DNA of 14,255 bases from Deinococcus aerolatus (GTDB lineage: Bacteria > Deinococcota > Deinococci > Deinococcales > Deinococcaceae). Every line of letters starts with the position of its first letter. Positions within the stretch are counted from its first letter, which is position 1. A program made the position numbers and the translations under genes. The DNA is taken from the NCBI RefSeq assembly GCF_014647055.1, contig NZ_BMOL01000035.1, forward strand, positions 1 to 14,255, given 5' to 3'. Positions 1-9,300 of this stretch are shown here, piece by piece. Under the pieces are notes generated by a model. It made no database searches. It saw only the letters and a list, made by a program, of their open reading frames with translations, and had not been told where the DNA came from.

Positions 1-128
1 TCAGCCACCACCCGGTCCTTGGTCATAGCCAAGTGTGCGCTTCCAACCAGTCAACGGACTACCAATAGAGTCAGCGGCACAGCTGGATCGCCAGGGCAGA
101 GCGGCACCTTCAATGTCCCCCGGATCGG
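1..128. other. Gene-free edge of window
   Basis: This stretch lies downstream of the stop codon of the minus-strand molybdopterin oxidoreductase. Open frames that cross it are short and run into the oxidoreductase gene in another frame, so I read them as shadows. I see no clear terminator hairpin and no recognisable partial gene. A gene whose end lies to the left of the window cannot be excluded. Confidence 0.4.
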
Positions 129-2177
<2,049 letters not shown>

Positions 2178-2183
2178 GCGGGA

Positions 2184-2189
2184 AGTCTA
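2184..2189 (-). promoter_or_regulatory. -10 box of leaderless oxidoreductase promoter
   Basis: On the minus strand TAGACT (matching TANNNT) is followed by six bases and then the ATG of the molybdopterin oxidoreductase, so transcription would start at or next to the A of ATG. No Shine-Dalgarno sequence could fit. No convincing -35 box is visible at 16-19 bp, where the sequence is very GC-rich. Position and sequence match the -10 box of the divergent dehydratase gene exactly. Confidence 0.6.
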
Positions 2190-2294
2190 CGCGGCGCGGC
2201 CGCCAGCTGAGCGAGCGTGGGGTTCATTTGACCCTCTCCCCGTTTCCGGTGCGAACCTGAGGACACATTCAGCGGCACGTGAGCCGCCGAAACC

Positions 2295-2345
2295 GTTGTC
2301 CCACAGCACGGCCGACAACACTTGAAGACTGACAATGACTGACAA
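2295..2345. promoter_or_regulatory. Cluster of GACAA boxes, possible operator
   Basis: Four copies of a GACAA core occur in about 50 bp. One is inverted (GTTGTC at 2295-2300) and three are direct (GACAAC at 2314, GACAAT at 2331, GACAAC at 2341). GTTGTC and the first GACAAC form an inverted repeat with a 13-bp spacer. CTGACAA occurs twice exactly 10 bp apart (2329 and 2339), about one helical turn, and GACAACAC recurs 27 bp apart. The last copy overlaps the likely -35 (CTGACA, 2339-2344) of the dehydratase promoter, so a bound regulator would affect that gene and could affect the divergent one. The regulator is unknown. Confidence 0.4.
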
Positions 2346-2369
2346 CACCTTCTGGTCCCCGATTAGACT
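2339..2369 (+). promoter_or_regulatory. Leaderless promoter of the dehydratase gene
   Basis: CTGACA (2339-2344) can serve as -35 and TAGACT (2364-2369) as -10, with a 19-bp spacer, which is slightly long. The GTG start codon begins 6 nt after the -10 box, so the transcript should start at or beside the G of GTG. There is no Shine-Dalgarno sequence. The same -10 hexamer and spacing occur at the divergent gene. Confidence 0.6.
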
Positions 2370-2375
2370 GTCCGG

Positions 2376-3290
2376 GTGATCACACTCGAGGACGTCCGTG
2401 GGGCTGCTGGGAGGCTTGCGCCGCATATTCACCGTACGCCGGTTCTGTCTTCTGGATCGCTCGACCGACTATTGAGCCGCGAACTGCTGTTCAAGAGTGA
2501 GCACCTGCAGAAGACAGGCAGCTTCAAGGTGCGCGGGGCGCTGAATGCGGCGCTGCAACTCGATGGTCCGCGCGGCCTCGTGACCCTGTCCAGCGGAAAC
2601 CACGCGCAGGGCGTGGCCTTTTCCTCGCGCGTACTGGGCGTTCCCTGTGTCGTCGTGATGTACGAGGACGCCAGCGAGACGAAGAAGGCGGCGGTGCGTT
2701 CCTACGGCGCGACCGTTGTGGACGAGGGCGTGACCCGTCTCAATGGCGAGGAGCGCGTGCGTGCCATCGCCGCCGAGCGGGGTTTTCACTACATCCATGC
2801 CTACGATGACGCACAGGTGATGGCCGGGCAGGGAACCCAGGCGCTGGAATTCACCGAGCAGACCGGCGCCCCCGAGGCAGTCCTCGTCGCGGTGGGTGGT
2901 GGCGGCATGATCAGCGGTATCGCCACCGTCATCAAGGCGGTGTGGCCGGGCACGCGCGTGATTGGGGTGGAGCCTGCGGCGGCCGACGACACGCGGCGCA
3001 GCCTGCTGGCAGGTCGGCGGATCCGGCTGGAGGCGCCGCCCCGCACAGTTGCAGACGGCGTGCAGACCATGATGCCGGGCGCGCTGACCTTTCCCGTGGT
3101 GCAGAAGTATGTCGACGAGGTGCTTGCCGTGCGCGAGGAAAGCATTCTGGAGGCGCAGCGCCTGATGATGCGGCACCTTAAGCAGGTCGTGGAACCCACC
3201 GCAGGACTGACGCTCGCGCCGCTGCTGGAGGGCGCCGAACTGCCGCGTCGCCTCGGACTCTTCGTGTGCGGCGGCAACTGGCTGCCCTGA
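2376..3290 (+). CDS. PLP-dependent threonine/serine dehydratase
   Basis: A 304-residue fold-type II PLP enzyme that deaminates L-threonine or L-serine to 2-oxobutyrate or pyruvate through a reactive enamine; serine racemase activity is also known in this family. K51 in TGSFKVRGA is the Schiff-base lysine, SSGNHAQG (72-79) is the substrate/cofactor loop, GGGGMISG (174-181) binds the PLP phosphate, and CGGN (298-301) is near the C-terminus. There is no C-terminal ACT domain, so it is the short catabolic/racemase-like type and not the feedback-regulated biosynthetic IlvA. The start is GTG, chosen because a -10 box sits 6 nt upstream and because residues from ITLEDV onwards are family-like. The RidA gene begins 27 bp after its stop, and the two probably work together. 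Threonine versus serine preference cannot be read from sequence. Confidence 0.92.
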   Translation: MITLEDVRGAAGRLAPHIHRTPVLSSGSLDRLLSRELLFKSEHLQKTGSFKVRGALNAALQLDGPRGLVTLSSGNHAQGVAFSSRVLGVPCVVVMYEDASETKKAAVRSYGATVVDEGVTRLNGEERVRAIAAERGFHYIHAYDDAQVMAGQGTQALEFTEQTGAPEAVLVAVGGGGMISGIATVIKAVWPGTRVIGVEPAAADDTRRSLLAGRRIRLEAPPRTVADGVQTMMPGALTFPVVQKYVDEVLAVREESILEAQRLMMRHLKQVVEPTAGLTLAPLLEGAELPRRLGLFVCGGNWLP

Positions 3291-3304
3291 CGCACGGAGC
3301 GTGG

Positions 3305-3310
3305 TAGAAC
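3305..3310 (+). promoter_or_regulatory. Weak -10-like box before the RidA gene
   Basis: TAGAAC lies 7 nt before the ATG of the RidA gene. It keeps the TA of the -10 consensus but lacks the final T, and no -35 fits at normal spacing. It may be a weak leaderless promoter inside a two-gene operon. There is no well-placed Shine-Dalgarno: a GGAG at 3296-3299 is 18 nt from the ATG, which is too far. Confidence 0.25.
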
Positions 3311-3317
3311 CTCACCC

Positions 3318-3698
3318 ATGTCACGCCAGAGCTTCACCCCGGAACGTGCTCCAGCCGCCGCCGGACCCTACTCGCATGCCGTCCGTATTGGGCCGTTCAT
3401 TCACACGGCGGGGCAGGTGGGCGTGGACCCGGAAACCCGGCAGGCCCGTGAGGGTGTGGAGGCGCAGACCCGGCAGGCGCTGGAGAACGTGCGTGCCGCC
3501 CTCGTGGCCGCTGGGGCCAGCATGGGGGACGTCCTGCGGGTGGGCGTCTACCTCACCCGGGCTGAAGACTTTGCGGCGATGAATGCCGTGTACCGTGAGT
3601 TCTTCGATGCACCTTACCCGGCCCGCAGCACCGTGTACGTGGGGCTCAATCCAGGCCTTCTTGTGGAGATTGACGCGCTCGCAGTAGTAGAGGCCTAG
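3318..3698 (+). CDS. ridA: RidA-family enamine/imine deaminase
   Basis: A 126-residue protein covering the full YjgF/YER057c/UK114 (RidA) fold, expected to form a cytoplasmic trimer. It hydrolyses 2-aminoacrylate and 2-aminocrotonate, made by serine/threonine dehydratases, to keto acids and ammonia, protecting PLP enzymes from damage. Diagnostic segments are APAAAGPYSHAV (11-22), TAGQVGVDPET (30-40) and YPARSTVYVGL (100-110) with the key arginine R103 (R105 of the enteric enzyme), plus LVEIDALAVVEA at the end with E117. Those active-site residues suggest a true RidA and not one of the Rid2-7 paralogues that lack the arginine. It lies 27 bp downstream of the dehydratase on the same strand, so its substrate generator is probably its neighbour. 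Confidence 0.93.
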   Translation: MSRQSFTPERAPAAAGPYSHAVRIGPFIHTAGQVGVDPETRQAREGVEAQTRQALENVRAALVAAGASMGDVLRVGVYLTRAEDFAAMNAVYREFFDAPYPARSTVYVGLNPGLLVEIDALAVVEA

Positions 3699-3999
3699 AA
3701 CTGCTTGGAATCAGGGGTTCTTGTTGCGCTCCTAAACCTCCGGTTGTGATGAGATCGCTGTCTAAATGGCAGAAGACACCTTTTTGTTCAATGAGGTGTT
3801 CAGCAAAGGTGATGGTCTCCTTGATATTGAGTTTCGGTGCCGAGAGAAACCAAGCATCGATAACCCGAGGGCTGAGCCATTGCAACACAGGTGCGATACC
3901 GAAAGACTGGACGCGGCATTGGAATATGCCTCCCCCTGAGATAAGCCGGTTACGTCGGCGAAGTCTTTCCTCAGCTGTTTGATGGAATTTCTGAAGCAT
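3646..3999 (-). CDS. Weak hypothetical ORF in a lower-GC spacer
   Basis: A 117-residue open frame from ATG, overlapping the 3' end of the RidA gene on the opposite strand. I do not recognise the product. It has no clear signal peptide, membrane segment or catalytic motif; a middle stretch (PRVIDAWFLSAPKLNIKE) looks protein-like, but codon third positions are mixed and not GC-biased like those of the neighbouring genes. No Shine-Dalgarno or -10 box stands before it. The 3699-4046 spacer is visibly lower in GC than the flanking genes, which fits a remnant of acquired DNA. It may be a decayed gene or non-coding sequence. Confidence 0.15.
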   Translation of the reverse strand: MLQKFHQTAEERLRRRNRLISGGGIFQCRVQSFGIAPVLQWLSPRVIDAWFLSAPKLNIKETITFAEHLIEQKGVFCHLDSDLITTGGLGAQQEPLIPSSSRPLLLRARQSPQEGLD

Positions 4000-4046
4000 T
4001 ACCGCCAGACCCTTATTGAGGGCGACCCTCCAGGCCAGATGCCCGG

Positions 4047-5828
4047 TCAGGAAAGGGGTTGCGGCCGTCCAAACAGGTAGCCCTGAAAGAAAGTGCAGCC
4101 CACCTGCGACAGAAGTGCTGCTTGCCTGGGGGTCTCAATACCTTCTGCCACTGTCGGGAGTCCAAGCGCTGTGGCGAGCGCCACGATCCCGCGCACCACT
4201 TCCAAGGCTCTCTGTCCACTGGGCGTCACTTCTCCGATTGGTGCGGTGAAGCTCCGGTCGATCTTGACCAGTTCGATGGGCAGGCTTGTCAGTGCCATCA
4301 GACTGCTGTAACCATTACCGAAATCGTCCAGAGCTGTTCGCACGCCCAGTGCATGTAAGTCTTGCAGCACTGGGGCGAACCGGGGTTCCAGCATGCTGCT
4401 CTCCGTGAGTTCCAGCCAGATGCGCCGGGGCTCAACTCCAGTCTCCGTGAGGATCCACTGCAGAAACTCCACAAAGTCTGGTTGCCGGATTTCCAGGGCG
4501 CTGACGTTCACCGAGACCCGACTAATACGCCTCGCTTTCAACGCATTGATGGCCTGCTGCAGAACCCAGCGGCCAATCGGTACGATCAGTCCGGAGGTCT
4601 CAGCCAATGGAATGAAGTCCAGCGGACTGACCACGCCTGTAGGCCGGACCCACCGGAGAAGCGCTTCGTGCGCCACGACAGCGTGGCTCTCGGCCTGCAC
4701 CACTGGTTGGAAGTACAGCTGCAGCTCATCACGTTCCAGTGCCCGATGAAGCGCGGTCAGGCGTTCCATCTGGATGGTGGTCCGCTGATCCTGTTGCCGT
4801 TGAAAGGCCGCGTGGCCACCACCAGCTTGCTTGATCCGGTACATGGCCGCGTCGGCGTGCTTGAGCAGGGCGTCCATTTCCAGAGCGTCATCCGGGTACA
4901 CGCTCAGGCCGAGACTCCAGTGGACGAACACTTCCTGGCCTTCAATCAGGAATGGATCGGCAAAACCATCCCGTAACCGTTTCATAACCAGGTCGATATC
5001 GGCGACGGAGCGCACGTCGGTAAGCAACAGCACGAATTCGTCTCCGCTGATCCGGGCGACGGTGTCACTGGTTGAGGTGGCTTCTTTCAAACGGCGCGCG
5101 ACGTCTTTAAGGAGATGGTCACCAGCGAGATGCCCGAAGGTGTCGTTGATCATCTTGAACCGGTCAAGATCCATCAAGCCCACCACAACTTTCTCTCCTG
5201 AGACGTCGGCACGCCGGCAGGCTTCAGTGAGCTGCTGACGGAAATACACCCGGTTGGGCAAGCCGGTGAGGGCGTCATTCATGGCCATGTGACTGAGATC
5301 GGTGAGCGCCTGACGCAGTTTCAGCTCGGTCATTGCCATTTCGGCAAAAGTCGCGAGAAGGGCAGTCTCTTTCTCGCTGAACTCCCGAGGCTCGGTGCCA
5401 AGAATGCAAAACGTGCCGAGTTTGTAGCCGTCAGCGGTGATGAGAGGGGCGCCTGCATAACTACGAACATGAGGATCACTCACAACCACCGGGTACGTTC
5501 GAAGCCGCTCATTCAAGGTGGCATCCGGGATGACCATCACCCCGTCCTGGGCGATGGCGACTGAGCAGAATGACCCACTCCGAGGAGTTTCGGACAACGG
5601 AACACCATGGTTGGCTTTGAACCACTGCCGATCTTTGTCCACAAAACTGACCAACGCCATGGGCATGTCGAAGACACGGGCCGCAAGTTCTACCAGATGA
5701 TCGAATTGTGGCTCTGGTAACGAGTCAAGAATGCCTAGCTGGTGCAGCGCTGCGAGCCTCAGCTCCTCTTTCTCGAAAGCATCAACGTCTTTTTCGTCTA
5801 TGGAACTTAAATCTTGAAAGGCGTTCAA
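4047..5828 (-). CDS. GAF-GGDEF-EAL cyclic-di-GMP signalling protein
   Basis: A 593-residue cytoplasmic regulator with three domains: GAF sensor (about 25-170), GGDEF (about 180-340) and EAL (about 355-590). The GGDEF motif is SGDEF (261-265), and the inhibitory RxxD site reads STSD (252-255), with the aspartate kept and the arginine lost. The EAL domain appears intact: EALLR (388-392), N441 in SVNVS, LELTES (472-477), DDFGNG (501-506), K522 in VKIDRSF, AEGIE (561-565) and Q582 in FFQGY. It therefore most likely acts as a phosphodiesterase degrading c-di-GMP, with the GGDEF active or serving as a GTP-binding regulator. No membrane segment is seen. The only in-frame start downstream of the upstream stop is TTG at 5828, with no Shine-Dalgarno; see the small ORF at 5825-5851. 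Its GC is lower than that of the molybdoenzyme gene. Confidence 0.93.
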   Translation of the reverse strand: MNAFQDLSSIDEKDVDAFEKEELRLAALHQLGILDSLPEPQFDHLVELAARVFDMPMALVSFVDKDRQWFKANHGVPLSETPRSGSFCSVAIAQDGVMVIPDATLNERLRTYPVVVSDPHVRSYAGAPLITADGYKLGTFCILGTEPREFSEKETALLATFAEMAMTELKLRQALTDLSHMAMNDALTGLPNRVYFRQQLTEACRRADVSGEKVVVGLMDLDRFKMINDTFGHLAGDHLLKDVARRLKEATSTSDTVARISGDEFVLLLTDVRSVADIDLVMKRLRDGFADPFLIEGQEVFVHWSLGLSVYPDDALEMDALLKHADAAMYRIKQAGGGHAAFQRQQDQRTTIQMERLTALHRALERDELQLYFQPVVQAESHAVVAHEALLRWVRPTGVVSPLDFIPLAETSGLIVPIGRWVLQQAINALKARRISRVSVNVSALEIRQPDFVEFLQWILTETGVEPRRIWLELTESSMLEPRFAPVLQDLHALGVRTALDDFGNGYSSLMALTSLPIELVKIDRSFTAPIGEVTPSGQRALEVVRGIVALATALGLPTVAEGIETPRQAALLSQVGCTFFQGYLFGRPQPLS

Positions 5829-5851
5829 ACGGCACGATCTATAGCATTCAT
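5825..5851 (-). CDS. Eight-codon leaderless ORF overlapping the TTG start
   Basis: On the minus strand an ATG lies exactly 6 nt after a TATAGT box and opens an eight-codon frame (MNAIDRAV) that stops at TGA. This stop overlaps the TTG start of the GGDEF-EAL gene in the four bases TTGA, in the -1 frame. It could be a short upstream ORF that delivers ribosomes to the TTG by termination-reinitiation. Alternatively it could be the true N-terminus of the GGDEF-EAL protein, separated by a 1-nt indel. The main protein begins with NAFQDL right after its start. Confidence 0.35.
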   Translation of the reverse strand: MNAIDRAV

Positions 5852-5857
5852 TAAGAC

Positions 5858-5863
5858 ACTATA
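5858..5863 (-). promoter_or_regulatory. -10 box upstream of the GGDEF-EAL gene
   Basis: TATAGT on the minus strand matches TANNNT well and lies 6 nt before the ATG of the eight-codon ORF and about 30 nt before the TTG of the main gene. The best -35 at 17 bp is TTACCT, which is weak. The spacing to the ATG equals that at the other two leaderless genes in this window. Confidence 0.5.
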
Positions 5864-5936
5864 GCCGATGTAAAAAAATGAGGTAATGGTACTCCTAGTT
5901 TCATTTCCTTGCCCAACACCTGACACTTCGGTGGAT

Positions 5937-5981
5937 TGCCTTGCTCGTAGGTGGGAGTGGTGTGTTGAGCAGCCTAAGGCA
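5937..5981. repeat. Imperfect stem-loop in the intergenic region
   Basis: TGCCTT (5937-5942) pairs with AAGGCA (5976-5981), and GCTC (5943-5946) pairs with GAGC (5967-5970), leaving a five-base bulge on the right arm and a 20-base loop. Its role is unknown: it may be a transcript structure or chance. Confidence 0.25.
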
Positions 5982-6138
5982 GGCCCAGGAGACATACATC
6001 CCCGCCCCACCTGACGGCCTGACTCGCACGGCCCGTCCTCGGTTTCCGCTCTTTTTCACGCAGGGCAAGCCCGAACCGTTACGTTTTTTAGACGCACTTT
6101 AGGACCAAGGTCTGATATTCACCCGCGCCCTTCGTCCG

Positions 6139-6167
6139 TTGAAATGAGAGTCAGATCAGACTACGGT
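6139..6167 (+). promoter_or_regulatory. Candidate promoter of the large lipoprotein gene
   Basis: TTGAAA (6139-6144, five of six matches to TTGACA) and TACGGT (6162-6167, matching TANNNT) are separated by 17 bp. Transcription would start near 6174, giving an untranslated leader of about 200 nt before the ATG at 6378. TTGAAAT and TACGGT both recur about 60-90 bp further on, but not in promoter spacing. Confidence 0.4.
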
Positions 6168-6367
6168 GAAGCAACCAGAATCAGGCGATGTCGGCTGCAG
6201 GCCAGTGGGGGAGGGCACAAATACGGTCAGCTTGAAATTCGGCCTCTGGGTGAACAAATAGACGGACCGTTTTGGGGACCGTACACGTTCGACTAAGGAT
6301 CGGACCCCAGAGACGAAATTTTCGGTGGCCACGCGTTCTTTCCAGCATCGCTGGCATATGGCACCAC

Positions 6368-6373
6368 GAGGAG
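6368..6373 (+). promoter_or_regulatory. Ribosome-binding site of the large lipoprotein gene
   Basis: GAGGAG ends 4 nt before the ATG at 6378. The spacing is short but usable, and it decides this start over the internal GTG codons closer to the lipobox. Unlike the left-hand genes, this gene is not leaderless. Confidence 0.6.
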
Positions 6374-6377
6374 CACT

Positions 6378-9300
6378 ATGTCCCGGGATACCTCCGTGCA
6401 TCCTGTCGGCCACTTCTGGGCTGGCAATCTAGATTCACCTCTGCAGGGTTTTCAGCATACCGCTTCAAAATTTTCGTGGCGACGTCGCGCCAACCTACCC
6501 ACTGTGAGGGCAGTGGGTTCAGTGGTGCTGCTCGCAGTGCTCGCTGCATGCGCTGCCCCACAAGCCCCACAAGTGGTTGATCAGACCTCACCGGCCGCTG
6601 CGGTTGCGCCTATCCTCCTGCCAGAGTCCATTTCTGATGCCAACACCGGCGGAAATCCCCGCTTCTTCTGGGTGACAAACAAGGGCGTGACCACCTTCCC
6701 GGGCAACCTCGACACGGCACTGACCCCCAGCGTCAAAATATGCAAGGTCGTCAACAACATCGCTACCACCACCTGCCCGGTGCTTATTAGTGGCGCGCAG
6801 CTTACCCTGACGCCCGACAATCTTGCTGCCAACCCACCCATATACGGCTTCTGGCGCGGACGCTGGAACACCAAAACGCCAGCCCTCAGGGTGACTGACG
6901 ATTACCGCATGAGCGTGATGATCGGCAACAAGCTGTTGGGTTACCAGGATGTGGATCTGGTGGCCACCAGTGGGGAGACCAAGAATCCTCGCGTCGGGTT
7001 CATCGCCATCGTTAACGGTTCCTCACTGGATTTCAAATTCCGTATCGAAGCGGGTGCAACTGCACCTAACGTCTCCTTCTCGCCGGACTCCCTCGTGTTC
7101 CAGACCGTCTTGGTAGGCAATTCCAGTACGAAGCCTGTCACCATTAAGAATGTGGGGGTCAGCATGCTGGCCCTGACTGGCACAGGCCTGAGCGGAGCCA
7201 ACGCCGGCGACTTCAGCGCTACTCTCAGCGGTTGCGGCTCTCTGGCGCCGCAGGCAACTTGTACCGCGAACGTAACCTTCCGGCCTACAGCACTCGGCCC
7301 ACGTGCTGCGACCTTGAGCCTCACTACTACCGGCGCTACCGTGGCGCAGACCCTGGCCCTGACGTCAGGCCCCGCGTCGCAAGCCATTAACCGGCCGCCC
7401 AGGCTTCCACACTCCATCATCGCGTTCCCGGTTCGTGATTTCATTTCCGGGGCCGGATACGCCGCCACTGACCGGGTCACTGTGAGCATCTTGCGCGGCG
7501 GCCTGCGCGTTGGATTCGTCAACAACGTGATTCCCCAGGATGATCCGAGCACGCCTGAGTTTGATGGTTTGGTGGACGTCAATCACCCGGGTGGCGTGTG
7601 TTGGGAAAATAGCGTCCCCGACATCCGCGTTGGTGATCTCGTCCGGTTGGAAACGGCGCCCGGCGTAGGCGACGAGACCTTCGTGCAGGGTGTAACTGTG
7701 ACGCAGCCCGCTACTATTGTGAGGCGGGCGACCCTGGATGCAGCCGGCAATTCCAATGCTGATGGCGTGATCGAGGTCCACGGCCGGGCTATGGACTTGC
7801 AGACCAATCAACGACTTGACCCCGCACAGTTCGAGGCGCGGCTTATTTCCAAGGGCAACACTTTCACCTTCAACGGCAAGCGCTCGCTGCGCGCGGGCGG
7901 CGCCGGAGGCAAGGACGGCACTCTGACCTTCGACACCACCGATCCGAACAACGGCTTGTGGACTGCCCGTTTCAGCGGCCTGACCCAGCGCGACCTTGAC
8001 CTGGCCGAGGCGGCCGAATCGCGCGCCTTATGGCTAGGCCGCGACCCAGTGACCTCGAGCGAAATGACCATCTATGAGTTCGGCCAGTTCCCCGGCTTTG
8101 CGGGTGGCTGTGTTGGCCCGGTGACCGGCTTCGCCGGCCCATTGGCTGCACCAGCACCGGCCAGCCTGACGTTCAACGAGCAAGGTCTATACGACCCGGA
8201 GAATCCTGGAACCAACCCGGCTTCGGCGCCACAGATCATTACGCTCAGTAACGGCGGCGGCATCGCCCTGAACATCTCGGGCGTGAGCCTCAGCGGTTCC
8301 GGCTCAGCCGATTTCCTGATTGATACGAACACCTGCACGGGTACCAGCGTCGCTCCAAACGGTGCTTGTACAGTGGGCGTACACTTCCAGCCCACTTCGG
8401 GCGGGTTGAGGAATGCCCAGCTGAACTTCGTCGACAACGCCGACAATACTCCGCAAAGCGTGACACTGACCGGCAACCTTAATTCGGTCACGCCGGGACC
8501 GATTCACGAGCCGCCTCAGGATCCGCACGCCCTGTTTGTCTTCCCGTCGCGCGACTTTGTCTCGGCAGAGGGTTATGGCCCCAACGACCGCGTGAAAGTT
8601 GAGATTCTGCGGGGTGGCGTCCAGATCGGGGTGGCCAACAATGTGGTGCCAAAAGACGATCTTGGCACGCCAGGCTTTGACGGACTGGTTGACGTCAACC
8701 ACCCAGGCGGGGCCTGCTGGGAAGGCGTAACGCCGGATCTGCGGCCTGGCGACGTGGTGCGCTACACCACTAATTTCGGTGTGGTCGATCAGACCACCAC
8801 CCAGAATCTCGTGGTCACCCAGCCCGCCACCCAGGGCCGCAACGCTGACGGAAGCCCCGCGTCGAGCGTCGTGATGACCGGCTACGCGCTCGGCCAGGAC
8901 AATCTGCGCCTGCCCCTCGACCAGTTCGAGGCCCGCATCATCGCCAAGGGCAACACCTTCGGCATCAATGGCCGGCGATCCTTGCGGGCCGGTGGTTTGG
9001 GCGTGCGTGAGGGCACCCTGACCTACGATACCGCCAATCCCAACGACGGCCGCTGGACTGCCGTGTTCCCCGGCCTGTCCCAAAGCGATATCGACCTCGC
9101 CGCCAGTGTGGAATCACGTGGCGTGTGGCTCGGGCGCATTCCGGCAGCCCTGACCGAGAGCACCATCTACGAATATGGCGCGGGCGGCGGCCCGGTGGGT
9201 TGCGCCGCGCCCCTGAACGTGCCGACCGCCAGTCTGAGTCCGCTGTCACTGGACTTCGGTGCCGTCACACTGGGCAGCACCACGGCAGCCCGCTCGGTAA

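Larger units (their letters stand above)
5864..6377. other. Gene-free region between divergent genes
   Basis: About 510 bp with no convincing gene. It holds the promoter side of the GGDEF-EAL gene at its left, an imperfect stem-loop at 5937-5981 (TGCCTT/AAGGCA plus GCTC/GAGC), a candidate promoter at 6139-6167, a direct repeat of GGACCGT (6264-6270 and 6276-6282, 12 bp apart), and the ribosome-binding site of the large lipoprotein gene. The short frames crossing it have no family resemblance I can see. Confidence 0.5.

Noticed and set aside
3746..3982. A 78-codon plus-strand frame in the lower-GC spacer
   Set aside because: There is no ribosome site, promoter or family resemblance, and it overlaps the weak minus-strand frame.
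4018..4030. GAGGG/CCCTC hairpin after the GGDEF-EAL stop as a terminator
   Set aside because: The stem is only 5 bp and no T-run follows on the minus strand, so support is too weak.
5829..6377. Radiation/desiccation response motif (DdrO-type 17-bp palindrome)
   Set aside because: I looked for a TTATGT/ACATAA-type dyad in the promoter regions and saw none.
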